Of a stretch of 64,000 nt of DNA, positions 18,936-28,756 are shown piece after piece. The DNA comes from an uncultured Lachnospiraceae bacterium (GTDB taxonomy: Bacteria; Bacillota; Clostridia; Lachnospirales; Lachnospiraceae): contig CAJTOO010000011.1 of assembly GCA_910577735.1 (NCBI GenBank), positions 97,216 to 161,215 of the forward strand. The letters are read 5' to 3'. Made by a program: the position numbers and the translations under genes. The notes beneath the pieces were generated by a model, which saw nothing but the letters and a program-made list of their open reading frames with translations, was not told where the DNA came from and ran no database searches. Each line of letters begins with the position of its first letter. The stretch's first letter is position 1.

Positions 18936-18964
18936 ATTGTATACAATCCCACACTCTCTGTCAA
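18936..18964 (-). promoter_or_regulatory. gntR promoter with overlapping FCD-type operator
   Basis: Minus strand: TTGACA (18959-18964), 17 bp, TACAAT (18936-18941). The -10 lies in the perfect 12-bp palindrome ATTGTATACAAT (18936-18947), which fits the FadR-subgroup pattern TnGTnnnACnA-like half sites. This implies negative autoregulation of the gntR-icd unit. Confidence 0.78.
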
Positions 18965-19036
18965 TAGCTATAGTGAACGACATGCAAAAAGTACCTTCCA
19001 ATACGGTAACATCACAAACCAGCCAAAATATTCACC

Positions 19037-19966
19037 CTAGTTTTCGTTGGAAAATCCACACATTTTTTCTATATTAAGCATCCCCCAGCCCTGCTTGTTC
19101 CAGGAGTCTCCCAAATCTGTGGCGCTGTAAATCATTTTTCGTTTCAGCTGCTCATTATTACTATAGGGATATTTTTGTAAAAAGAGGGCTGCCGCCCCAG
19201 AAACAATAGGTGTCGCCATAGAAGTGCCGCTCTTTTTCAGATAAGCATTGCGAAAACTGCCTCGAAAACCGCTCTGCCATTTAACATTACAGGAAATCAC
19301 ATCAGTCCCAGGCGCCACCAGATCCGGCTTGCGATAAAGCATATCCGCACTGCCACGCCCCGAATAGTTCTCACACAAATCCTGTCTTGAACCAAAGAAT
19401 CCACCCTCATGACAGCCAACCGTAATCACTTTACGGCTGCTTCCAAGCGGTGATATGGTATCTTCCTCCGGACCATTGTTTCCTGCCGCGCAGACCACTA
19501 CAATCCCCTGCTCCCAGACAGAATCCAGAAGACCGATCAACTCTGCCATCCGTTCTTTATCACTGCTTGAACCGATGCCTACCGAAATATTCAACACGCG
19601 AATCTGATATCGTATTCTGTTCTGCAGAACCCACAACAGCCCTTTGTACATACTTTCTATGCTGCCTTCACCATGTAAATCCAATACTTTACCGATACAA
19701 AGCCTGCAGGTTGGCGCAATACCGCAAAACCGCCCTCTGGATGCATATCCGCTGCCTCCTACGCACCCTGCCACATGAGTACCATGTCCGCTGTCATCAT
19801 AAGCACCCAGCTTTCCATTCACAAAATCAGCAAAATCAAGAATCCGGTTTGTAAAATCAGGATGATTCCCTATGCCTGTATCCAGCACAGCTACTGTGAC
19901 GTCCTCTGTTGTGATTGTATTTTGTAGGAAAAAGCTGCATCCAAGCTGTCTTCTGACACGATCCAC
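19037..19966 (-). CDS. Subtilisin-like serine protease (S8), no signal peptide
   Basis: Complete S8 catalytic domain with Asp29 in VAVLDTGIG, His61 in DSGHGTHVAG, the oxyanion Asn segment AAGNNGPEED and Ser249 in SGTSMATP. There is no signal peptide and only about 20 residues precede the domain, so no classical pro-domain. That resembles intracellular serine proteases rather than secreted subtilisins. The GTG start at 19966 follows GGTGGAGA. It is separated from the upstream LRR gene by a strong terminator. Several Cys residues (10, 69-94 region) are unusual for a secreted enzyme and agree with a cytoplasmic location, which remains inference. Confidence 0.9.
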   Translation of the reverse strand: MDRVRRQLGCSFFLQNTITTEDVTVAVLDTGIGNHPDFTNRILDFADFVNGKLGAYDDSGHGTHVAGCVGGSGYASRGRFCGIAPTCRLCIGKVLDLHGEGSIESMYKGLLWVLQNRIRYQIRVLNISVGIGSSSDKERMAELIGLLDSVWEQGIVVVCAAGNNGPEEDTISPLGSSRKVITVGCHEGGFFGSRQDLCENYSGRGSADMLYRKPDLVAPGTDVISCNVKWQSGFRGSFRNAYLKKSGTSMATPIVSGAAALFLQKYPYSNNEQLKRKMIYSATDLGDSWNKQGWGMLNIEKMCGFSNEN

Positions 19967-19979
19967 ACTATCTCCACCT

Positions 19980-20019
19980 AAAAACTCCCGGCTTTAGATT
20001 ATTCTATGCCGAGAGTTTT
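19980..20019 (-). terminator. Intrinsic terminator downstream of the LRR operon
   Basis: The minus strand folds AAAACTCTCGGC against GCCGGGAGTTTT (arms 20008-20019 and 19981-19992) with a 15-nt loop, and ends in five T residues. It separates the 940-residue LRR gene from the subtilase. Confidence 0.85.
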
Positions 20020-20047
20020 ATCCGGTTCAATCACTTATCATATTATA

Positions 20048-22870
20048 TTATGGTATGGTATCCTTCCCATCTCTGCGTCTACCGCCTCGATAAAAGAACA
20101 GCGCCATCGCTGCAAAGAAAAGTCCCGCACCGAAGAACCACTTAGGATGAATACTATGATCACCTGTATCCGGAGAATCATCTTTCTTGCCAAGGGACAT
20201 AAATACTGCCTGCCCATCCTTGACATCAGAAACTACTGTACTGCCCGAATTATAATTATAAATTCCATAGGGCGAAAAGTGAGCTGCCGTAAAGGTAATG
20301 GCATCCCTGCCATCCTCCGTAACAATCCTGCAAGCCACTTCCTCAAGCTGTCCGTCGGCGTCAAGACATACCACATGCAGGTTCTCCTGCCCCACACCAG
20401 CCGGAATCGGCATCGTAATCTCTACCCGCTGTTTCCCAAGACTGGTAATGGGAATCCCTGTCTTTGTATCCTTCATGCTGATATCATAGGCCCGAAGCGT
20501 GTAGGGAAGCTTGTTTCCATAAATCTTTTTATAGACATCTTCAATCTTAAGTTTTGCTTCGTCACTGTCCGCAATGTCAATCTGGTAACTTCCCTCGCCG
20601 CCTTCCATTACGGCACTGACTCCGCCATCCTGTGAGATAGTGGTACTGTTATTATTTACAACAATGCCTTCTTTACTGACTTGATCCGCCTCTGTATCCG
20701 TCAATTCTTCCTCTGCTTCTTCCAACACATATGTCTGACCATGCAACTGACAGGAATCTCCTGCAGACGGCCCATTTCCTCTTCTGGCAAGAATCTGGAG
20801 CGTCCCATTCTCACCACCCGAAGCCTCTTTGGTCTGTTTACATATCACACCGGTAAACCCAGGTACCGCCGCAGACAACACAGTGTCTGACAAGTCTGTA
20901 ATATTCTCAGGAATCACCGCCACATTGCTGCCCTGAAAACTCAGACCGCGATAAGCATCCCGATACAGCTTCGTAGCCGTATCTTCATAGGAAATCCCGG
21001 GCAGACTTTCTCCTGCAAAAACTACTACGCCACCGGCATTCTCTGCCTTTTCATAAGCCAGAAGCCCAATCTTTTCCACGGATGCAGGAATCTGCACGGT
21101 ACTGAGCGGACAGCCTGCAAAAGCCCTGTCACGGATTTCTTTCACGCCGCTTGCTCCCTGTACATCAGTCAGACTGCTGCAGCCATCAAAAGCTGCCTCC
21201 CCGATAACTTCCACACTATCAGGAATCTGGACACTGGTAATTCCTGTCTGCTTCTGAAAGGCCTCCGGTCCAATCTGTCTGACTGTCCCTGGAATGACAA
21301 CTGCACCGCCAACGCCTCTGTACGCTAACAGAATACCGTCACCCACTATCAGGAAATCACTGCTTCCACTTGCTTTCCACTGCTCCAGCCATGGAGTCTT
21401 ATCAAAAGCCGCCACGGATATTTCTTTAACGCTCTGTGGAATGACCACATCAGTCAATCCATCACAATGATAAAATGCCGCATAACCAATCTCTTCCACG
21501 CCATCTGGAATCCTAATAGAAGAAAGATCCGCCCTGGCAAAAGCAAACTCACCGATTCTGCGAACGCTATCAGGAATCTCGTAGGAAGTCATCGTATCAT
21601 CATAATACGCCTGGGCTGCAATGGTATCCTTATTTACCACCGTATATTTCGGAAAAGAACCGCCCTTTGCATCCTCAGAACCTGCACGCCCCGGTACCGT
21701 ATCCAAATCTTCTTCCACTTCATTTGCCGGGTCACCACCCAGCACATCGCCAGTGGCGCCCACATTCACTGTAGCCTTGGCATTATCCACCAATATGTAA
21801 GCCTCTTGTCCAATCACCCGGGTCTTCCCTTTGACAGAAGAATCTTCCTCCTCTGCCATGCCATTCATGCGGGACACCTCATGATAATAATCTGCCGGCG
21901 GAAGGTTCTTCACCGTTTCGCCCGCTTCCGCATTCTCCTCTTCTTTTTGGGGAATCGGAGCCTCCTCATACTCAGACACATCAATATCTTCCAAAACCAA
22001 TGTATCTGCAAACGTTTTGGCATAAGATCCTGCCTCTGCCTCAATTGTCAACTTTGTACAACCGTCAAAAGCCGTGCTATGTATGGTACTGACTGAAGCA
22101 GGGATTACAATATTCCGCAGCCTGACACAGTCTTCAAAGGCTTTCATATCAATATTTTTCACTGAGAAAGGAACATTCACTTCCTTTAAATTCTTACAAT
22201 TGGAAAAGGCATATCCTGAAATTTCTTTTACATTGCTGCTGATCTCTGCCGCTTCCAGGTTATAATCTCCCCAAAAAGCATAGGGTTTGATCTGTGTCAC
22301 CGAAGAAGGCATTACATAAGAAGACGCCTTCCTGCCTGCCAACACCTGATACAGAACATTGCCGCCTTTCTTATTATATATCGCCCCATCGTCACAAACA
22401 AACCACGGATTATCCTTATCAAAACTTACTTCCGCCAGACTGTAAGCTCCGGCAAAAGCCCCATTTCCAAGACTCTTAAGCCCCGTTCCGACTGTCACGG
22501 TGCGAAGAGAAGGACAGCCGCTGAAAGCCGCGTTTTCAATAATCTCCACAGAATCCGGAATCACTACGCTCTCCAAATTCATACAACCAGAAAAGGCCCT
22601 TGCTCCTATGACTTCCACCGCTTCTCCCACTGTGATACGCTGCACAGAAGAATTATCTGCAAAGGCTTCTGCTTCTATCTTTTCAACATAACCGGAAATA
22701 GACACGTCTTTTGCCGTGCCATTGTATTTCACTAATGTAGTTCCATCCATCTGAAAATCAGATGCGGAAGAGGTATCTACCGCTTCCACATCCGATACAG
22801 GAATCTGTGTCACGACTATCGCTGTCACTAAAAGCAATGTGCCGATCAGATTTCTAAGTTTTTTTCCCAT
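20048..22870 (-). CDS. BspA-type leucine-rich repeat surface protein
   Basis: A 940-residue secreted wall protein. Its N-terminal signal peptide has a hydrophobic core IGTLLLVTAIVVTQIPV. Two blocks of BspA/LRR_5 repeats (about 45-290 and 425-640) show the recurring pattern I..AF..C..L..V.IP.SV..I. A C-terminal domain (about 740-870) contains AAHFSPYGIYNYN, matched by AThFSPYTVYVD in the neighbouring large protein. The end carries SPDTGDHSIHPKWF near residue 897, a hydrophobic stretch and RRGR-type basics, a non-canonical sorting signal. It lies 22 bp behind the larger LRR gene. Ligand unknown; adhesion is a guess. Confidence 0.88.
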   Translation of the reverse strand: MGKKLRNLIGTLLLVTAIVVTQIPVSDVEAVDTSSASDFQMDGTTLVKYNGTAKDVSISGYVEKIEAEAFADNSSVQRITVGEAVEVIGARAFSGCMNLESVVIPDSVEIIENAAFSGCPSLRTVTVGTGLKSLGNGAFAGAYSLAEVSFDKDNPWFVCDDGAIYNKKGGNVLYQVLAGRKASSYVMPSSVTQIKPYAFWGDYNLEAAEISSNVKEISGYAFSNCKNLKEVNVPFSVKNIDMKAFEDCVRLRNIVIPASVSTIHSTAFDGCTKLTIEAEAGSYAKTFADTLVLEDIDVSEYEEAPIPQKEEENAEAGETVKNLPPADYYHEVSRMNGMAEEEDSSVKGKTRVIGQEAYILVDNAKATVNVGATGDVLGGDPANEVEEDLDTVPGRAGSEDAKGGSFPKYTVVNKDTIAAQAYYDDTMTSYEIPDSVRRIGEFAFARADLSSIRIPDGVEEIGYAAFYHCDGLTDVVIPQSVKEISVAAFDKTPWLEQWKASGSSDFLIVGDGILLAYRGVGGAVVIPGTVRQIGPEAFQKQTGITSVQIPDSVEVIGEAAFDGCSSLTDVQGASGVKEIRDRAFAGCPLSTVQIPASVEKIGLLAYEKAENAGGVVVFAGESLPGISYEDTATKLYRDAYRGLSFQGSNVAVIPENITDLSDTVLSAAVPGFTGVICKQTKEASGGENGTLQILARRGNGPSAGDSCQLHGQTYVLEEAEEELTDTEADQVSKEGIVVNNNSTTISQDGGVSAVMEGGEGSYQIDIADSDEAKLKIEDVYKKIYGNKLPYTLRAYDISMKDTKTGIPITSLGKQRVEITMPIPAGVGQENLHVVCLDADGQLEEVACRIVTEDGRDAITFTAAHFSPYGIYNYNSGSTVVSDVKDGQAVFMSLGKKDDSPDTGDHSIHPKWFFGAGLFFAAMALFFYRGGRRRDGKDTIP

Positions 22871-22892
22871 AGGATTCTCCCTGGAATTTTAC

Positions 22893-25800
22893 TTATGCTG
22901 TTTTTATTTTTACTTTCTTGTCTTTCTTCATAAACAGGATAACAGACAGACAAGCAAGGCCAACCGACAGGAACCATTTCGGGTGAATTGGATCTCCGGT
23001 CTTAGGTGTTACATCCAACATACCTTCTGTCAGATTACCCGTATCCACATAAACCGTATACGGTGAGAAGTGGGTTGCCTGGAATCTGATGCACGGTACA
23101 CCGTTTATTGTTGTGAAGCTCTCATTGAGACTCTCCAGCTGATCCCCATTTACTACCGCACCAGCCATATTATTACCGCCATAAGCCACCAATGCGTCCG
23201 GAATCGGAATGGTAATGTCGACAGACAGCCCTGCAATCTGATCGCCTGTAAGCTGATAAGAGCCCGTGGAATCCCACAAAGTAATATCCATCGCATAATA
23301 CAAAATATTCTCCAGACTTCCATACTTATTGGTAAGAGCCGCCGCCACAGCCTGCGTTGCCGGATCCGTCTCGGAAATCTTCACGATAAAGTTATCCGTA
23401 GAGCCATTCACATTGGCTGTTGCCAGATCCTTGTTAGAAATACCCGGTTTGGTAATATCCACTGTGGTATTTCCGTCAGGTGTTGTAGTTGTAGTCCCTG
23501 TGGTACCTGTAGTACCTGTAGTACCTACTGTGTTCACCGGCGCCGTTATACTTGTTGTGGCCGGCACGTAGTTAGCCGTAATCGTTACATTGTTACCCGG
23601 CATCACAAAGGTGGTGACCGGCGTACTGGTGCTGGCAAGTGTCACACCATTTCCATCTGTGGTCCAGTTGTTGAATACCATACCATCTGCCGGCGGATAT
23701 GCAGAAATAACGACCGTTGCTCCCTGTGCATAAGATCCGCTTCCGCTTCCGCTCTGCACAAGCACCGTATACATTGCAACAGAGTGTCCATCCGAAGTGG
23801 TGGAACTGGTACTTGTGGAGCTGCTGGATGTAGAACTGCTGGTACTGCTGGTGGAACTGGATTTCTTACTGCTCGTGGTATTGTTATTGTTATTATTGCT
23901 ACTGTTATTACTGGTATTAGGCGTATTGGTGCTGCCACCCGGTGTGTTGGTACTGCCGCCGCTGGTTGTGGACGAATACAGCGCTACTACCGTCATATTG
24001 GAAGTCACCTTTGTCGTTGTAGACCAGTTTTCGCTCCATCTCGGATTGGCTGCATTGTTATGAGCGGGGAAGGCAGGTGCCTCATACCCCATATCAGCGA
24101 AACTCATTCCGGCATCCACATAATACTTACCGTCTTTTTCCGCACCGCGGCCAGAAAGCATCTTACCGTCAAGTCCATCATAAAACTCTACTACAAATCT
24201 TCCCCCAACACTGCCATTATCATAATGACCTTGGGCAATAAAGTTCGTGTCGCCATGGATTCTGTCAGACACCTTCGTGTTGTCTGTGCCTAGCCATCCA
24301 TCAAACGTCCAGCCTTCTTTCACTGGATCCGTGGGCTGTTTCACATATTCATCATCTCCCACATACTGCGGATTATCAATGGCTTCACCGTCCTGATTCT
24401 TTAAATCCTTAAGGATGATGCCGTCTGCATCGTAGAAGGTAACCCTCCACTGGTTGCCAATGTCCTGCCACTGTAAGTTAAATTGGCTTGTGGCTCCATA
24501 AGTATTGACATATCTGCGGGCAGAGGAATCCTGATAGGTTCTGACTGTAGTAACAGCCTTTTTGTCGCTTCCATCAGCCCCGTTTTCTTCAAAGGCCTTC
24601 GCTGAAATAAAGACTTCCATACCAGGAATCGTAAGTGTATTCAAACTCAGGGCATAAGAGAAGGCACCGGCCTGTATTTCATTTACAGATCGCGGCAATG
24701 TCACAGAAGAGAGCATACCACAATTGTCCTGTGTCGGATCGTTCTTAAAACAGTCCTCAGGAATTACACTCAGTCCAGATGTTTTGCTCAAATCGACTGT
24801 AGTGATATAGTCACAATCCTCAAAGGCGCCTGGTTTGATAGCACTGACCTTGCTGAGATTTTCATCTCCCTGATCAGGAATCAGTGCAGTACCGACCAGT
24901 CTGCCTCTTGCAGGCAGGCATTCTTCGATAGTCAGTGTTTCATCTGCATTGACAGAATATACGATACCGTTCTGTGTCTTATAGTAATCATTATCCCCCA
25001 CAGAAGACATCATATGACAACCTCTGAACGGCGCCGTTCCAATGTCTGCACAATCAGGCCCCAGAATAACGGTCCGAAGTCTCTCACAGCTGTCAAATGC
25101 ATAATCAGGAAGATATTTCACATTGCTTAAAGTAACACTCTCAACACGGTCATTACCACGCTTAAACAGCTCATTGGATGCATCTGCCTCATCATACTGA
25201 TCGTCATAGTATCCGCTGAAAAGTCCAGGCACAATTGCATTGCTGTCATCCTCATCCGGCACTTTACTGGTATACATCTTCTGGGTAGCCGAATCCCATG
25301 ATTTCAGGTTGAAATACTTGCTGTAATTGCCTGTATTATTACCGGCATCACCAGAATATTTTTCCCCATCGACAGTCAAATTATTGACATATCCATAAAC
25401 ATCTATGGACTCTACCCCCGCAGGCACTACAACATTACGAACTGCATTAACCAATGCAAGCTCTTCTGGTGTAGCCGGACTGTAAGGATTATTGGATTCA
25501 ATATTTTTAATAACATCATATGGATTTCTGCTGTAGTACGGCTGCATATCTGCTGCATATGCAACAATTGGCTCAAACAGGAAATCTGATAATGCATCGA
25601 CTGCGGAAGTATCCGGCGCAGGTGCATGCGGATTACCATCTAACCAATCATTCCATTCACTGCAGAAATCCTGATTCACCCAAGGGCCATAATTTTCAGA
25701 TGCATATAACTCCAATTTTGCATCTTCATCTGCCGCTGTATTCCATGCATTGGCAAAGGCAACCCTTCTCTCATCATAATCTGTACTGGAATACTGCTCA

Positions 25801-28412
25801 TAAAGAAGGTTCTGACGCATCTGTTCATATGTCTTTGCCGAACCCAGCTCATCTCTGTGTATGTCTGTCAGAATGCTGCTGATCTGATCATACTTCGGAT
25901 AATCTAACAGCGTTGTCATCTGTGTGATAGGATTATACATTACCGTCAGATAACTGGGTGACAGACTCTTATAACAAACCCGGATTCCATTTGTTGATTC
26001 AATGATATTATTAGGATCCATTGCCCAGTCAAAAGGTGCATATCCTTTCGCAATATCACCATGGAATGTAAGTTCATCACTTTCTGTCTTAAATGCATCC
26101 TGACCAATCTGAAATGCCTCATAGCCAGCCTTTGGAGAGTTGAAGGTTACATCAATTAAACTCTCACAGTTTTTAAAGGCATTTGCACCAATCGTTGTGA
26201 CAGAATTACCAATATATACTTTTTTAAGGTTTTTCCAAGGGCGCTTTTCATTTGGCGTCCCCTCGTCTACAACCCTCGCCTCAAATACTCCGTCAGCAAT
26301 ACTTGTGATGGATTCATCTGCAATCTTTAACGAAACAATACTCTCATTTAAATCATCATCACTAAAACATCCGGACGCAATACCAGTCACCTTCGTATTC
26401 CCAACCAGAGCCGGAATTTCCAGATCAATATTCGGTTTCGTCGGTTTTGATACACCAGGTTTAAAAGTACAGGAAATCAAAACACCCTTATCATCGATAC
26501 ACAACAGATAGGTGCCGTCACTGACTTCATAAAAATTCACACCATTTTCAATATATACATAAGGAATCGTCTTTGATACTGCCGTCACTGCATCCCATGT
26601 ACTTTCTCGGGGCAACGCAGGATCACCGCTGTTATTCAGTTTGGGACCCTTCACGTAAAAATCCGGATTGATAACATCTGCAAACAATTTAGCAGGATCA
26701 TATCTGACAAACCCACACGCCTGCGGATCATTCTTAGGATCACAGGGAAATTCTACATATTTCAGGTTTGCACATCCATGGAACATAGCATCCGGCAGCT
26801 TTACCGCCTTGCTCCGTCCATAATCCTTAGGGAACTTCACATATCCCAGACTGGAACGTCCCGCAAAAAGATAGTTACCGATAGTACTATCATTTGCATT
26901 TCCACTTTCAATCAATGTGGAGGGCAAAATAAAATCCATTGGCTGGGAACCTGTCTCAACGGCAAACGCTCCCTCACCAATCTTTATAATATTGGTGCCT
27001 TCCATGGAAACTGTCGTTAGTGCCGGGCAGTTAAAGAAAGCATAATCTTTAATGGTACATGGCTGCCCACCATTCTCAAAAGTTACAGTGGTCAGATTGC
27101 GGCAATTATAGAATGCCCCATAACCGATGGTCTCCGTAGCATTATTGAATTTTATGGATGTAAGTTTTGTGCCGCTAAAGCACTCTTTTCCAACCACTTT
27201 CGTAGTCTGGCCTAAATCTGCCGTCGCTAAATTTACACATCCTTTGAATGCCTTGTTTCCAATGACATCCACATTATTAAGCTTAATGCTGCTCAATAAT
27301 GTCGCATCCGCAAAAGCCTCATTGCCAATATAACCAATCTGCTGGGGAATATCCATATTTTCTACATTGGTAACACCCTTAAATGCCTCATTACCGATTG
27401 CACACATTGTATAGGGATTGGTCTCCATTACTAAGAAACCATTGCTGTCAGGCACATATCCTGTTGTGAGCGTACCACCCTTGGCAAGATATACATTCCC
27501 TCCGCTGTTTCCTGTTCCCGGGCGTCCATCTTTTACGCTGAACAACGTAAACCCGGAACCTGCTTTCTTTAACTGGTTATTATGTTCACAGAAAAACTGC
27601 AGCTTCTGTTCTGCAGATAAATCATTGGAAGGAATCTTGCTTAATTTAGCTGGCTCCGGCCCGGGTTCCGGCGCCGATGGATTTTTGTCATGGGCATCCT
27701 CTAACGCTTTATAAGCTTTAAACTCCTGCTCCCTGCTTTGCAGTTCTTCCGCAAAGTACTTGGTAAAAAATGCCCTTTCATCATCCGTCAATCCGCCCGT
27801 TTTATACATTGTATATGTATATTCTATAGGGGCTAACGGGTCTGTGGTATCCATCAGTTTTCTTTTGTTAGTATCCATGGTGCCTGCATAATACGCATCA
27901 TAATCTGCCGCTTCAAAAGTAAAATACTTGGTGATAGGATACAAAGAAAGATCCACTTTTTCAGAATAAAATTCCCTGTTATATTTGCAGACTACTCCCG
28001 CATCCCCCCCGCCACGCGGGTTAATTACTTTATAGAATAGAAACTGCCATCCTAAGCTGAAAGTTCCACCGCCTAAATCAGTAACAGCATAGGAAGCCCA
28101 TACTGTACTATCTAAATCTTTTAATATTTCTTCGTCTGTCTTGCCTGCATATTTATCAAGCTTAAAGTTAGAACCACTTGGCAGGGTTTCTGTATCCGCA
28201 CTATTTTCATCATATCCATAATCGCTCATATCATGGACATCAGCCGCCCTGGCCATAACTGATTCTTTGGCATCCCCATTATCCGCATAGTTTTCTGGCA
28301 CAGGAATAGCCGCCACAGCAATAGCCGTTACCATCAAAACTGCGGCAAGACTGCGTCTGACGCTCCTTTTTAATCTTCTCTTGGTCTTTTTGACAGGTGC
28401 TTTCTTTGCCAT
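22893..28412 (-). CDS. Large multi-domain LRR surface protein
   Basis: 1,839 residues with a long basic signal peptide (KKTKRRLKRSVRR, then a hydrophobic core ending near 45). BspA/LRR_5 repeat blocks fall near 330-530, 670-790 and 1060-1290. Two InlB-type B-repeat-like modules (about 1325-1470; VTFYDADG.., GWTFDGW) precede a Ser/Thr/Asn low-complexity spacer (about 1478-1545). A divergent InlB-like module follows (YTVLVQSGSGSGSYAQGATVVISAYPPA), then a TGTTGTTGTTTTT linker. The terminal domain contains AThFSPYTVY. The C-terminus TPKTGDPIHPKWF, hydrophobic stretch and Lys-rich tail match the sorting signal of the next gene. It has its own promoter, nearly the same as that of the sortase gene. 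Confidence 0.88.
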   Translation of the reverse strand: MAKKAPVKKTKRRLKRSVRRSLAAVLMVTAIAVAAIPVPENYADNGDAKESVMARAADVHDMSDYGYDENSADTETLPSGSNFKLDKYAGKTDEEILKDLDSTVWASYAVTDLGGGTFSLGWQFLFYKVINPRGGGDAGVVCKYNREFYSEKVDLSLYPITKYFTFEAADYDAYYAGTMDTNKRKLMDTTDPLAPIEYTYTMYKTGGLTDDERAFFTKYFAEELQSREQEFKAYKALEDAHDKNPSAPEPGPEPAKLSKIPSNDLSAEQKLQFFCEHNNQLKKAGSGFTLFSVKDGRPGTGNSGGNVYLAKGGTLTTGYVPDSNGFLVMETNPYTMCAIGNEAFKGVTNVENMDIPQQIGYIGNEAFADATLLSSIKLNNVDVIGNKAFKGCVNLATADLGQTTKVVGKECFSGTKLTSIKFNNATETIGYGAFYNCRNLTTVTFENGGQPCTIKDYAFFNCPALTTVSMEGTNIIKIGEGAFAVETGSQPMDFILPSTLIESGNANDSTIGNYLFAGRSSLGYVKFPKDYGRSKAVKLPDAMFHGCANLKYVEFPCDPKNDPQACGFVRYDPAKLFADVINPDFYVKGPKLNNSGDPALPRESTWDAVTAVSKTIPYVYIENGVNFYEVSDGTYLLCIDDKGVLISCTFKPGVSKPTKPNIDLEIPALVGNTKVTGIASGCFSDDDLNESIVSLKIADESITSIADGVFEARVVDEGTPNEKRPWKNLKKVYIGNSVTTIGANAFKNCESLIDVTFNSPKAGYEAFQIGQDAFKTESDELTFHGDIAKGYAPFDWAMDPNNIIESTNGIRVCYKSLSPSYLTVMYNPITQMTTLLDYPKYDQISSILTDIHRDELGSAKTYEQMRQNLLYEQYSSTDYDERRVAFANAWNTAADEDAKLELYASENYGPWVNQDFCSEWNDWLDGNPHAPAPDTSAVDALSDFLFEPIVAYAADMQPYYSRNPYDVIKNIESNNPYSPATPEELALVNAVRNVVVPAGVESIDVYGYVNNLTVDGEKYSGDAGNNTGNYSKYFNLKSWDSATQKMYTSKVPDEDDSNAIVPGLFSGYYDDQYDEADASNELFKRGNDRVESVTLSNVKYLPDYAFDSCERLRTVILGPDCADIGTAPFRGCHMMSSVGDNDYYKTQNGIVYSVNADETLTIEECLPARGRLVGTALIPDQGDENLSKVSAIKPGAFEDCDYITTVDLSKTSGLSVIPEDCFKNDPTQDNCGMLSSVTLPRSVNEIQAGAFSYALSLNTLTIPGMEVFISAKAFEENGADGSDKKAVTTVRTYQDSSARRYVNTYGATSQFNLQWQDIGNQWRVTFYDADGIILKDLKNQDGEAIDNPQYVGDDEYVKQPTDPVKEGWTFDGWLGTDNTKVSDRIHGDTNFIAQGHYDNGSVGGRFVVEFYDGLDGKMLSGRGAEKDGKYYVDAGMSFADMGYEAPAFPAHNNAANPRWSENWSTTTKVTSNMTVVALYSSTTSGGSTNTPGGSTNTPNTSNNSSNNNNNNTTSSKKSSSTSSTSSSTSSSSTSTSSTTSDGHSVAMYTVLVQSGSGSGSYAQGATVVISAYPPADGMVFNNWTTDGNGVTLASTSTPVTTFVMPGNNVTITANYVPATTSITAPVNTVGTTGTTGTTGTTTTTPDGNTTVDITKPGISNKDLATANVNGSTDNFIVKISETDPATQAVAAALTNKYGSLENILYYAMDITLWDSTGSYQLTGDQIAGLSVDITIPIPDALVAYGGNNMAGAVVNGDQLESLNESFTTINGVPCIRFQATHFSPYTVYVDTGNLTEGMLDVTPKTGDPIHPKWFLSVGLACLSVILFMKKDKKVKIKTA
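23497..23523. repeat. 9-bp tandem repeat, three units
   Basis: Three near-identical 9-bp units (CCTGTGGTA, CCTGTAGTA, CCTGTAGTA) encode the Thr-Gly-Thr linker of the large LRR protein. Such runs can change length by slippage without breaking the frame. Confidence 0.8.
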
Positions 28413-28556
28413 AATTCTTCCGTCCCCTTTGACAAAAATATATATTCCATCAAGTTTATATCGACAGAATCACCCTTCTTATTTAGTGGTTTCTCTGTCT
28501 TTTTGCATGCTTTTATAACTATATGTATGCATGCCTGAAAAATTTCATATATTTCT

Positions 28557-28584
28557 ATTTTACTATATCTGAAAATTTATGCAA
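28557..28584 (-). promoter_or_regulatory. Promoter of the large LRR gene
   Basis: Minus strand TTGCAT (28579-28584), 16 bp, TAAAAT (28557-28562). The spacer ends ATATAG and the whole block is almost the same as the promoter ahead of the sortase gene. The rest of the 344-bp gap 28413-28756 holds a leader of about 145 nt with a GCATGC inverted pair, and the terminator at 28637-28669. Confidence 0.75.
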
Positions 28585-28636
28585 GTTATTTTAAGATTTG
28601 ACAAGCTTTTTTCTAAGCTTATTTAAATTATAACGC

Positions 28637-28669
28637 AAAACAGGAGTCTGTTCTTTCACAGATTCCTGT
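28637..28669 (-). terminator. Intrinsic terminator of the sortase gene
   Basis: Minus strand ACAGGAATCTGT / ACAGACTCCTGT stem (one mismatch) with a 6-nt loop, then TTTTGCG. A weaker stem AGTCTG/CAGACT lies just ahead at about 28709-28727. Confidence 0.7.
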
Positions 28670-28756
28670 CTCATACTTTCTATTATTATACTCTTTTCCT
28701 GCTAAACAAGTCTGTGTTATGCAGACTCCTGCTCTTCTCCTGACAGTTCATACTTC

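Noticed and set aside
23780..23990. CRISPR-like or microsatellite array
   Set aside because: It is a coding Ser/Thr/Asn spacer without regular repeat-spacer units.
23070..24293. 407-codon plus-strand frame rich in Cys, Arg and Ile
   Set aside because: Antisense to the Thr/Ser/Asn-rich end of the large LRR protein; composition is fully explained by that.
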